Of a stretch of DNA of 18,791 nucleotides, positions 8,023-14,349 are shown piece after piece. Below the pieces are notes generated by a model. It ran no database searches. It had not been told where the DNA came from and worked only from the letters and a program-made list of their open reading frames with translations. Source of the DNA: JAKSSE01 sp045597645 (GTDB taxonomy: Bacteria; Bacillota; Clostridia; Lachnospirales; Lachnospiraceae). The stretch is taken from assembly GCA_045597645.1 (NCBI GenBank), contig JAZLKM010000074.1:1-18791 (forward strand). The letters run 5' to 3'. Position 1 is the stretch's first letter. Every line of letters begins with the position of its first letter. The position numbers and the translations under genes are program-made.

Positions 8023-8051
8023 ACTTTATCATTTTTCACGGTTAATATCAA
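8023..8051 (-). promoter_or_regulatory. Probable sigma-A promoter of the TauE/SafE gene
   Basis: On the minus strand, TTGATA (complement of 8046-8051) and TAAAGT (complement of 8023-8028) are separated by exactly 17 nt. The predicted start, near 8016, gives a leader of about 35 nt. The -35 matches 5 of 6 consensus bases and the -10 matches 4 of 6. Confidence 0.5.
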
Positions 8052-8058
8052 TACATGT

Positions 8059-8073
8059 CGTATGAATTATACG
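8059..8073. repeat. Small inverted repeat in the divergent intergenic region
   Basis: CGTAT (8059-8063) and ATACG (8069-8073) flank GAATT. It lies just upstream of the predicted minus-strand promoter and about 115 nt before the RelA/SpoT-domain gene, so it could serve as an operator for either. The rest of 7983-8188 is AT-rich; I see no clear plus-strand promoter. Confidence 0.25.
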
Positions 8074-8188
8074 GAATATCGCAGATATCCTTGAAAAAAT
8101 AATAATATAGTAGAAATGTAGAGATTTTTTCTATATCCTAAAGGGGTAAGTTTTAACAAAATGCCAATGTGAAAGGCAGGTGGAGCAC

Positions 8189-9178
8189 ATGATTACTCTA
8201 AATGACTATCTATATTCTGGAGATACTGTTCTGAAAATACTACATAACTATTCAAGTGATCTGAAATCCAGATCTATTGAAAAGCATAATGCCATCGATA
8301 TGGTACATTGTAATTTTCTGCTACAGCAGATAGATATTTTGGAGCATAACGACTTCCTTACCTCGCAGTCACAGAGAATAAGGGAACTGTATAAGCTGAT
8401 GGCAAAGCAGTATCCATTTCTGGCATTTACATTTAAGGGCAGAATTAAGTCTCTAATCAGAGCTGAGGAGAAGTTTAATGGCTATATAGTAGAGTATGTA
8501 TATGACTACTATAAGAAAAATCACGAATTTCCTTCGCTTGTAGACCTGAAGGAGAGAGTTAGCTGCTTTAGAGACTTTATTGCATATAGAATTGTAGTTT
8601 CTATGCCAAAATGTCACCTAAAGGAAGGTGATGTCAGAGAAGAAATAGAGCTCGATTATCTGTATGAGATTGCCAATCTTCTGCCTGATTTTCTAGAGGA
8701 AAGAGGTTTTAGCGTTCAGGTGTCTCAGCGGGATGGAGAGAAGAAATCAGACAGGCTCAAGGACAGCCTGAGCGAGTATTATAGGGATTATATTGTAAAT
8801 CCAAGTCCCATAGGCTACAGATCTCTGCACATTACCCTATATGATAATATCGCAAGGACCTACATTGAGCTACAGCTTCGTACCAAGGAAATGGATGACT
8901 ATGCGGAAATAGGGGCTGCTAATCACATGGGATATGAGAAGCGCCAGGAGGCTGAGCGAACCAGAAGGGAGGAAATCCCTGTCGGCGAGTGCATATATTT
9001 TGACGAGGCTTATGAGCGTGTGGTTAAGCTTCATGCATTAGATCTCGCTAAGGTGGATGTAAATATGTTTGGGGCCATAAGTAATGAGGTGGTTAATGAT
9101 GGCTGTGGTCTGTTTAGAGGCCGTCTGATTACACCTTACGAGCATCTGTCGCGCTTCCAAAATGACATAATAGATTAG
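8189..9178 (+). CDS. RelA/SpoT synthetase-domain protein (possible (p)ppGpp synthetase)
   Basis: This is a predicted GTP/GDP pyrophosphokinase of the small-alarmone-synthetase kind: it has a synthetase domain but no HD hydrolase, TGS or ACT domain. Motifs in order are GRIKSLIRAEEKF (the basic substrate-binding helix), FRDFIAYRI with D129 at the metal-binding position, GYRSLH at 209-214 with the guanine-stacking tyrosine, and ELQLRTKEMDDYAEIG with E227, then AANHMGYE. At 329 aa it is longer than RelQ or RelP (roughly 210 aa), with an unusual N-terminal helical region of about 80 residues and a C-terminal extension. I chose the ATG at 8189 because AGGTGG (8178-8183) lies 5 nt before it; the in-frame GTG at 8180 has no usable ribosome binding site. 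Activity is likely but unproved. The motif DFIAYR departs from the usual DIAGIR. Confidence 0.85.
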   Translation: MITLNDYLYSGDTVLKILHNYSSDLKSRSIEKHNAIDMVHCNFLLQQIDILEHNDFLTSQSQRIRELYKLMAKQYPFLAFTFKGRIKSLIRAEEKFNGYIVEYVYDYYKKNHEFPSLVDLKERVSCFRDFIAYRIVVSMPKCHLKEGDVREEIELDYLYEIANLLPDFLEERGFSVQVSQRDGEKKSDRLKDSLSEYYRDYIVNPSPIGYRSLHITLYDNIARTYIELQLRTKEMDDYAEIGAANHMGYEKRQEAERTRREEIPVGECIYFDEAYERVVKLHALDLAKVDVNMFGAISNEVVNDGCGLFRGRLITPYEHLSRFQNDIID

Positions 9179-9198
9179 AATTGCGGATGATAAAATGG

Positions 9199-9254
9199 GG
9201 CTGGATACGTGGTTAGCCTCGCCTAAAGCGGCGAGACGTCGTTATCTCTCAGCC
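9199..9254 (+). ncRNA. Structured RNA segment after the RelA/SpoT-domain gene
   Basis: An outer stem of GGCTGGATA (9199-9207) pairs with TATC (9243-9246) and CAGCC (9250-9254) across a 3-nt bulge. CGT (9208-9210) can pair ACG (9236-9238), and an inner hairpin CTCGCC (9218-9223)/GGCGAG (9230-9235) caps it. It matches no riboswitch I know. It may be part of an extended 3' untranslated region or a processed small RNA ended by the terminator 5 nt later. Confidence 0.4.
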
Positions 9255-9258
9255 AATT

Positions 9259-9282
9259 AGCTCCCCTTGTGGGAGCTTTTTT
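9259..9282 (+). terminator. Intrinsic terminator after the RelA/SpoT-domain gene
   Basis: AGCTCCC (9259-9265) pairs GGGAGCT (9271-9277) around CTTGT and is followed by TTTTTT to 9282. It separates the gene from the sulfur operon. Confidence 0.9.
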
Positions 9283-9310
9283 AATGACAGAAAATTTTAT
9301 CATTTACCTA

Positions 9311-9339
9311 TTGACATGGTAGGCGAATAGGTGTATTAT
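9311..9339 (+). promoter_or_regulatory. Strong sigma-A promoter of the cysteine/methionine uptake operon
   Basis: A perfect TTGACA (9311-9316), a 17-nt spacer and TATTAT (9334-9339) form the best promoter in the window. Transcription should start near 9346, about 27 nt before the leader-peptide start codon. A promoter this strong with regulation by termination fits an attenuated operon. Confidence 0.85.
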
Positions 9340-9372
9340 CACTCCAACATCAACGAAAGGAGACATGACAAA

Positions 9373-9492
9373 ATGAGAACAGGCAACTTCGAATATGAAA
9401 ACTATATGTGTTGTATGTGTTGTCGAATGCTATTCTCCCAGGCGAGAAGGAAGGCCGGGTGTTTGGCTCATTTGTCATGCGCCCATACATAG
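9373..9492 (+). CDS. Cysteine-rich leader peptide, 39 aa (YMCCMCCRM core)
   Basis: The ATG follows AAAGGAG (9356-9362) with 10 nt spacing and sits just behind the strong promoter. The 39-residue peptide has six cysteines: C13, C14, C16 and C17 in the run MCCMCC encoded at 9406-9423, then C30 and C36. Three methionines (12, 15 and 19) lie in or beside the cluster. The four clustered cysteines all use TGT. The last clustered codon ends 11 nt before the 5' arm of a long antiterminator-like stem. The design is that of a leader peptide whose translation reports cysteinyl-tRNA supply, as with cysteine-coding attenuator ORFs described in mycobacteria. The downstream genes for cysteine and methionine import agree. 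An alternative is a tiny metal-binding CCxCC peptide. I do not recognise a named family. Confidence 0.8.
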   Translation: MRTGNFEYENYMCCMCCRMLFSQARRKAGCLAHLSCAHT

Positions 9493-9552
9493 AATTTGTC
9501 ATTTCAAATCTAAGTAAGCCTTCGCCTGGGAGTTAGAAGCCCGGGTTTTTTT
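9435..9552 (+). promoter_or_regulatory. Transcription attenuator with competing stems
   Basis: Three pairings compete. The long stem is CTCCCAGGCG plus AAGG (9435-9444 and 9447-9450) with CCTTCGCCTGGGAG (9519-9532), about 14 bp with a 2-nt bulge. The terminator is GCCTGGG (9524-9530) with CCCGGGT (9540-9546). A shorter hairpin uses CCC and GGC (9437-9439 and 9441-9443) with GCCGGG (9454-9459) and would block the long stem. The long stem and the terminator share 9524-9530, so they cannot coexist. Which one a stalled ribosome favours is inferred, not proved. Confidence 0.75.
9524..9552 (+). terminator. Attenuator terminator of the sulfur operon leader
   Basis: GCCTGGG (9524-9530) pairs CCCGGGT (9540-9546), with wobble pairs at G9524-T9546 and T9527-G9543, around a 9-nt loop. 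It is followed at once by a run of seven T (9546-9552). It lies 63 nt before the first transporter gene. Confidence 0.75.
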
Positions 9553-9615
9553 ATGCCCGGTATGTGAACCAAGAAAATAGATAAAGAAATTAATTAGTAG
9601 AAAGAGGATATAGAA

Positions 9616-11256
9616 ATGAAGAACAGATTATTAAACAAATTGATTACAGGAGCAATCGTAGCAGCTGTTGGTATTTTTGGACTGGTTGGATGCGGAAAGT
9701 CAGCTGATACTGCTACTACATCAGAAAATCAGATATATAGAACTCTGGATGAGATTAAGGCAAGCGGAAGCATCAACATCGGAGTGTTTTCAGATAAAAA
9801 TCCATTTGGATATGTAGATGAAAATGGTGCGTATCAGGGATACGATGTGTACTTCGCAGAGAGAATAGGACAGGACCTTGGTGTAGATATTAACTACGTA
9901 TCTACAGAGGCTGCCAGCAGGGTAGAGTATCTTGAGACGGGCAAGGTGGATATCGTACTTGCGAACTTCACTGTAACGGATGAGAGAAAGCAGAAGGTTG
10001 ACTTCGCACTGCCATACATGAATGTAGCACTTGGAGTTGTATCGCCGGAGAGCAAGGTAATAGAGAGTCTTGACCAGGTTGGCGCAGACGATCAGGTAAT
10101 AGTAATCTCAGGAACTACTGCTGAGACATATCTTGAGAAGAATCATCCGGATATCAAGCTTCAGAAATTTGATACCTATGCTTCAGCTAAGACCTCATTT
10201 GAGAATGGAACCGGTGTAGCCTGGGCTAACGACAACACTGAGGTTATAGCATATGCTATTGAGAATCCGGGCTATGTGGTAGGTATTCCATCACTTGGCA
10301 GCCAGGATACCATTGCACCGGCAGTGACCAAGGGTAACAGTTCACTTCTTAGCTGGCTCAATGACGAGATAGTTAAGCTTGGCGACGAGAACTTCTTCCA
10401 TGCAGATTATGAGGCCACTCTTCTTGATACCTATGGCGCAGATTATGAGGATACCCTTGTAGTTGAGGGTGGCAAGGTTGCAGGCGCTGAGGTGGCTGCA
10501 GCTGATATTAAGGAAGGCAATGGTGAGACCATTAAGATTGCTGCATCACCGATTCCGCACGCAGAGATCCTTGAGAAGGCAGCGGAGCTTTTGGAGCAGC
10601 AGGGCTATAAGCTTGATATTGTAGAATTTGAGGATTATGTACAGCCAAACCTTGTAGTAGAGTCAGGTGAGTTTGACGCAAACTATGTAGAGCACGTTCC
10701 ATATCTTAACAGCTTCAATGATGAGCAGGGTACTCACCTTGTAGATGCAGGTCAGATTCACTATGAGCCGTTTGGTATCTACCCGGGGACCAAGAAGTCA
10801 CTTGATGAGATTGCAGATGGAGATTCAATAGCAGTTCCAAATGATACTACCAACGAGGCTAGAGCACTTTTACTTCTTCAGGACAATGCACTTCTTAAGC
10901 TTAAGGATGGAGCAGGCCTTACTGCTACAGTAAATGATATTGTAGAGAATCCTCATAACATTAAGTTTGTAGAGCTTGAGGCAGCTCAGGTAGCACGAGT
11001 TGTAAGCGAGGTAGAGTTCGTAGTACTTAACGGTAACTATGCACTTGAGGCTGGTTACTCTGTAGGTAGAGATTCTATCGCATATGAAGCCAGCGATTCA
11101 GTGGCGGCTAAGACCTATGTAAATATCATTGCGGTATATGAGGGCAATGAGAACAGTGACAAGATAAAGGCACTTGTATCAGTACTTAGATCTGATGAGA
11201 TTAAGCAGTTTATCGAGGACACCTATGACGGTGCGGTAGTATTTTTTGAAAATTAA
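9616..11256 (+). CDS. Fused double substrate-binding lipoprotein: CjaA-like cysteine-binding domain joined to MetQ/NlpA domain
   Basis: This is a membrane-anchored extracellular receptor for two ABC importers. A signal peptide ends in the lipobox LVGC with C26 as the lipidated residue. Residues about 45-288 form a family-3 amino-acid-binding domain very close to Campylobacter CjaA, a cysteine-binding protein: DKNPFGYVDENG, QGYD, VDIVLANFT.TDER, VDFALPYMNVALGV, GTTAETYLEKNHP, DTIAPAVTKG and the terminal VVEGGKV are all shared as I remember that family. A short linker (289-303) follows, then a complete MetQ/NlpA domain (304-546): PIPHAEILEKA, FEDYVQPNLVVESGEFDANY, GIYPGTKKSLDEI, PNDTTNEARALLLL, GNYALEAG. 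The two domains belong to different transporter families and normally are separate proteins of about 260-280 aa. Genes for both matching transporters follow. The ribosome binding site is AGAGGA before ATG 9616. Confidence 0.93.
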   Translation: MKNRLLNKLITGAIVAAVGIFGLVGCGKSADTATTSENQIYRTLDEIKASGSINIGVFSDKNPFGYVDENGAYQGYDVYFAERIGQDLGVDINYVSTEAASRVEYLETGKVDIVLANFTVTDERKQKVDFALPYMNVALGVVSPESKVIESLDQVGADDQVIVISGTTAETYLEKNHPDIKLQKFDTYASAKTSFENGTGVAWANDNTEVIAYAIENPGYVVGIPSLGSQDTIAPAVTKGNSSLLSWLNDEIVKLGDENFFHADYEATLLDTYGADYEDTLVVEGGKVAGAEVAAADIKEGNGETIKIAASPIPHAEILEKAAELLEQQGYKLDIVEFEDYVQPNLVVESGEFDANYVEHVPYLNSFNDEQGTHLVDAGQIHYEPFGIYPGTKKSLDEIADGDSIAVPNDTTNEARALLLLQDNALLKLKDGAGLTATVNDIVENPHNIKFVELEAAQVARVVSEVEFVVLNGNYALEAGYSVGRDSIAYEASDSVAAKTYVNIIAVYEGNENSDKIKALVSVLRSDEIKQFIEDTYDGAVVFFEN

Positions 11257-11266
11257 TTCGTGATAT

Positions 11267-11294
11267 GCATGCAGGGCTAAAATGCTCTGCGTGC
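11267..11294 (+). promoter_or_regulatory. Intercistronic hairpin after the receptor gene
   Basis: GCATGCAGGGC (11267-11277) pairs with GCTCTGCGTGC (11284-11294): 11 bp with two G-T pairs around a 6-nt loop, followed only by TTTAG. It is too poor in T for a strong terminator. It is placed to protect the receptor mRNA 3' end or to give partial termination, so that more receptor than transporter is made. Confidence 0.5.
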
Positions 11295-11320
11295 TTTAGC
11301 AATTATGTATGAGGTAACAT

Positions 11321-12334
11321 ATGAGCGTGATAGAGATTAGACATCTAACCAAGACCTTTGAGTCAAATGGACTTACAGTACATGCGCTAAAGGATGTGAA
11401 TATTTCAATTGAAAAGGGAGAAATATACGGCATCATTGGTATGTCTGGAGCAGGAAAAAGTACTCTGGTACGCTCTATAAATTTTCTGGAGAGACCTACT
11501 GAGGGGCAGGTGCTGATAGATGGCGTGGACCTGGCACAGCTGTCAGAGAGCGAGCTTAGGAGAAAAAGAGCCGAAATAGGTATGATTTTCCAGAGCTTCA
11601 ATCTCCTCGAGCAGAAAAACGTGATTGATAATATATGCTTCCCTCTTGAGATAGCAGGGGTAAAAAGAAAAGAGGCTAGGGCGAGGGCTAAGGAGCTTTT
11701 GGGACTGGTTAAGCTCGAGGACAAGGAAAAGGTCTACCCTTCGCAGCTGTCAGGCGGTCAAAAGCAGAGAGTGGCAATAGCAAGAGCCTTGGCTACCAAT
11801 CCACAGATACTTTTATGTGATGAGGCTACAAGTGCGCTGGATCCGCAGACTACAGAGTCCATTCTAGAGCTCTTAAAGAGCATAAATACCAGCTTTGGAA
11901 TCACAATTGTCATAATTACACACCAGATGTCGGTAGTCACTGATATCTGTAACAAGGTAGCAATTATAGACAGTGGTAAAGTAGTAGAGGAAGGTTCTGT
12001 CGATACTATATTTGAAAATCCCAAGACAGACGCAGCACAGGAACTGATCATAGGCAAAAAGATGGGCAGAGGACCTGTGGAACATATTGACTCGGCTAAG
12101 AGTATACGAGTGGTATTTTCAAATAACTCAGCATATGAGCCGGTGATATCTAATACTATTCTAAAGTTCAATGCTCCTGTTAATATTCTGAAGGCTGATA
12201 CCAAGAATGTGGGCGGAAGAGCTGTAGGAGAGATGATATTAGGGCTCCCTGATGGGGAAAAGCAGCAGGCAGATATCATAAGCTATCTTAGAGAACGAGG
12301 TCTGGTGGTAACGGAGGATGTGGAAAATGTTTGA
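11321..12334 (+). CDS. metN: Methionine-type ABC importer ATPase with NIL domain
   Basis: This is the cytoplasmic ATPase that powers a MetI permease. Walker A is GMSGAGKST (40-48), the Q-loop is Q91, the signature is LSGGQ (143-147), Walker B ends LLCDEA (164-169) and the H-loop is H201. After the nucleotide-binding domain, residues about 262-337 form a NIL domain, the regulatory domain that in studied MetN proteins binds methionine and slows transport (trans-inhibition). The full length of 337 aa matches MetN. GAGG lies about 7 nt before the ATG. It overlaps the next gene by a few bases, which indicates translational coupling with metI. Whether the native cargo is methionine, cysteine/cystine or both cannot be told; NIL-bearing importers are most often for methionine. 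Confidence 0.93.
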   Translation: MSVIEIRHLTKTFESNGLTVHALKDVNISIEKGEIYGIIGMSGAGKSTLVRSINFLERPTEGQVLIDGVDLAQLSESELRRKRAEIGMIFQSFNLLEQKNVIDNICFPLEIAGVKRKEARARAKELLGLVKLEDKEKVYPSQLSGGQKQRVAIARALATNPQILLCDEATSALDPQTTESILELLKSINTSFGITIVIITHQMSVVTDICNKVAIIDSGKVVEEGSVDTIFENPKTDAAQELIIGKKMGRGPVEHIDSAKSIRVVFSNNSAYEPVISNTILKFNAPVNILKADTKNVGGRAVGEMILGLPDGEKQQADIISYLRERGLVVTEDVENV

Positions 12335-12989
12335 TAGTAAAGTCATTGAAATGCTGCTGATTGGTATCAAGGACACCCTATATATGACCATATTTTCCAC
12401 CCTTGGAGGATATGTGCTGGGACTTCCAATTGGCATCGTACTTAATGTGACAAGGCCTGAGGGACTTCGTCCGTGCAAGCTAATATATAGAATAATTGAT
12501 GTGGTATGCAACATCATACGAAGTGTTCCGTTTTTGATATTGCTAATACTGCTCATTCCTTTTACCCGTGCGATTGTGGGCAAAAGCTACGGTTCAACAG
12601 CAACAATAGTACCGCTTGTGGTATGCGCAGCACCTTATATTGCCAGAGTTGTAGAGGCATCTCTAAATGAGGTTAGCGCAGGAGTGATTGAGGCTGCAAA
12701 GTCAATGGGAGCCAGCAACTGGCAGATAATAACAAGGGTGCTTCTGGTGGAGGCTAAGACCTCGCTTTTGACGGGTGCGACCATCACTACAGGTATCTTG
12801 CTTGGATACTCAGCAATGTCCGGTACTGTAGGAGGAGGCGGACTTGGTGATATTGCAGTCAGGTACGGCTACTACAGATGGCAGACAGATATCATGATTG
12901 TCACTGTAATCCTGCTTATTGTGATTTTCCAGATTATTCAGAACGTAGGCACCAAAATAGCAGTGTCGCTAGACCATAGAAAGAGATAA
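12327..12989 (+). CDS. metI: MetI-type ABC transporter permease
   Basis: This is the membrane subunit partnering MetN. I place the start at ATG 12327, because GGAGG at 12313-12317 is 9 nt upstream; the in-frame ATG at 12318 touches that ribosome binding site. The resulting 220 aa is the usual MetI length. About five hydrophobic helices are visible. The cytoplasmic coupling motif is well kept: VIEAAKSMGASNWQI followed by VLLVEA, matching the MetI form of the EAA loop. YSAMSGTVGGGGLGDIAVRYG near the C-terminus is also typical of MetI. It overlaps the metN stop codon by 8 nt, and the next permease starts 9 nt after its own stop, so all are in one transcript. Confidence 0.93.
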   Translation: MFDSKVIEMLLIGIKDTLYMTIFSTLGGYVLGLPIGIVLNVTRPEGLRPCKLIYRIIDVVCNIIRSVPFLILLILLIPFTRAIVGKSYGSTATIVPLVVCAAPYIARVVEASLNEVSAGVIEAAKSMGASNWQIITRVLLVEAKTSLLTGATITTGILLGYSAMSGTVGGGGLGDIAVRYGYYRWQTDIMIVTVILLIVIFQIIQNVGTKIAVSLDHRKR

Positions 12990-12998
12990 GGACAGCGT

Positions 12999-13658
12999 AT
13001 GGATGGTAATACAATCATTTCATATATTCCGCTCTTTAAGGAAGCTTTTTTTCTAACCCTGAAAATAGGCTGGATTGGCATTATGATGGCCATTGCAATA
13101 GGAATAGTTGGCGCGTTCGTGGTGTATTTTAAGGTCCCTGTACTAAAGGGACTGTTCAGGATATATGTTGAACTGTTTAGAAATACTCCGCTTTTGGTCC
13201 AGCTGTTCTTTTTGTATTTTGCATTGCCAAAGCTGGGGTTCGCCATATCAGCAGAGGCAGCAGGAGTCCTTGGAATAGGCCTTCTGGGTGGAAGCTATAT
13301 GCTAGAGAGCATACGAAGCGGACTTGAGTCAGTGCCACTGTCGCAGATAGAAAATGCCAAGGCACTTGGCATGAATAGGCTTCAGTTATTTTCGCACATC
13401 ATATTGCCGCAGGCTTTTTCAATGAGCGTACCGGCGCTGGTGGCGAATATCATCTTCCTGCTGAAGGAAACCAGCGTGTTCTCTGCTATAAGCCTGATGG
13501 ACCTGATGTTTACAGCGAAGGATCTGATAGGCCTGTATTATAGGACGACAGAGAGTCTGTTCCTTCTTGTTATTTTCTACATCATAATGCTGTTGCCGGT
13601 ATCTATCATCGGTAATCTGATTGAGAAAAAGGTTCGCTACGGAATGTTTGGAGACTAA
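12999..13658 (+). CDS. Polar amino-acid (cystine-type) ABC permease, first subunit
   Basis: This is a HisM-family membrane subunit of a second importer, expected to serve the family-3 half of the fused receptor. The N-terminal family motif is clear: YVELFRNTPLLVQLFFLYF. The EAA coupling loop reads IENAKALGMNRLQLF and then ILPQAF, preceded by YMLESIRSGLESVPLSQ. About five transmembrane helices and 219 aa are normal for the family. A weak TAAGGA ribosome binding site overlaps the metI stop. The next gene encodes a second permease of the same family, so the channel is probably a heterodimer, as in TcyL/TcyM-type cystine and other polar amino-acid importers. Cysteine or cystine as substrate is inferred from the receptor domain and the operon leader, not from this protein. 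Confidence 0.9.
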   Translation: MDGNTIISYIPLFKEAFFLTLKIGWIGIMMAIAIGIVGAFVVYFKVPVLKGLFRIYVELFRNTPLLVQLFFLYFALPKLGFAISAEAAGVLGIGLLGGSYMLESIRSGLESVPLSQIENAKALGMNRLQLFSHIILPQAFSMSVPALVANIIFLLKETSVFSAISLMDLMFTAKDLIGLYYRTTESLFLLVIFYIIMLLPVSIIGNLIEKKVRYGMFGD

Positions 13659-13661
13659 TAT

Positions 13662-14348
13662 ATGAGTTTTTTTACAGAGCTAGGATTTGATGTCCTTTTA
13701 AAGGGCAATAATTTCATAAGGCTCCTGGAGGGGCTGGGAGTAGCGCTTCGAATCAGCTTAATTTCTGTGGCACTTAGTATTTTCCTTGGCATGATACTAG
13801 GTACTCTTATGAGCCTTAAAAACAGTGTGATTAACGCCATTACCAAGGTGTATCTGGAGATTGTGAGAATCATGCCGCAGATGGTGCTCCTGTTCATCGT
13901 ATATTTTGGTATAACCAAGGCCTTTGGACTTAATCTTGAGGCTGAGACGGCGGCAATTATTGTATTTACCTTCTGGGGTACCGCTGAGATGTCAGATCTG
14001 GTCAGAAGCTCGCTGATCAGCATTCCTCAGATTCAATATGAGAGCAGTATGGCATTGGGGCTAAATAAGACACAGACATATATTCATGTCATCATTCCTC
14101 AGACCATCAGGCGTCTGATACCGCTGTCAATCAATTTGATTACTCGTATGATTAAGACGACAAGCCTTGTGATGATGATAGGAATAGTTGAGATACTGAA
14201 GGTAGGACAGCAGATTATTGAGGCGAATAGGAAAAGCTCACCAAATGCTGCCTTTGGCATTTTCGCGACAGTATTTGCGTTATATTTTCTGGCGTGCTAC
14301 CCAATCAGCCTTGTAGCCAAGTACTTAGAGAAAAAGTGGGAGATATAA
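13662..14348 (+). CDS. Polar amino-acid (cystine-type) ABC permease, second subunit
   Basis: This is the second HisM-family permease, 228 aa, starting 3 nt after the previous stop. It has the same architecture: ALRISLISVALSIFLGMILG in the first helix, then YLEIVRIMPQMVLLFIVYF, where the usual RNTP reads RIMP. The EAA loop reads YESSMALGLNKTQTYIHVIIPQ. SSMALG is a departure from the usual EAAxALG, but the glycine and the following IIPQ are kept. It diverges clearly from its neighbour, so it is not a recent duplicate, and a heterodimeric channel is likely. The stop is 1 nt from the ATPase start, which indicates tight coupling. No other substrate clue is visible. Confidence 0.9.
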   Translation: MSFFTELGFDVLLKGNNFIRLLEGLGVALRISLISVALSIFLGMILGTLMSLKNSVINAITKVYLEIVRIMPQMVLLFIVYFGITKAFGLNLEAETAAIIVFTFWGTAEMSDLVRSSLISIPQIQYESSMALGLNKTQTYIHVIIPQTIRRLIPLSINLITRMIKTTSLVMMIGIVEILKVGQQIIEANRKSSPNAAFGIFATVFALYFLACYPISLVAKYLEKKWEI

Positions 14349-14349
14349 G

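Noticed and set aside
8180..8182. GTG start for the RelA/SpoT-domain protein
   Set aside because: The purine-rich stretch is only about 3 nt upstream, whereas ATG 8189 has AGGTGG at a workable distance.
9541..9560. Hairpin CCGGG/CCCGG with the T run in its loop
   Set aside because: It would require the polymerase to have passed the terminator T tract; it more likely reflects the repeated CCCGG sequence than a functional stem.
9284..9615. SAM riboswitch, or cysteine or methionine T-box, before the sulfur operon
   Set aside because: I see no TGGxACC T-box core and no SAM-I style conserved core; the leader peptide and the competing stems explain the region better.
11758..12279. 173-codon minus-strand open frame opposite metN
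   Set aside because: It lies wholly opposite a gene with all ATPase motifs intact and has no motif of its own.
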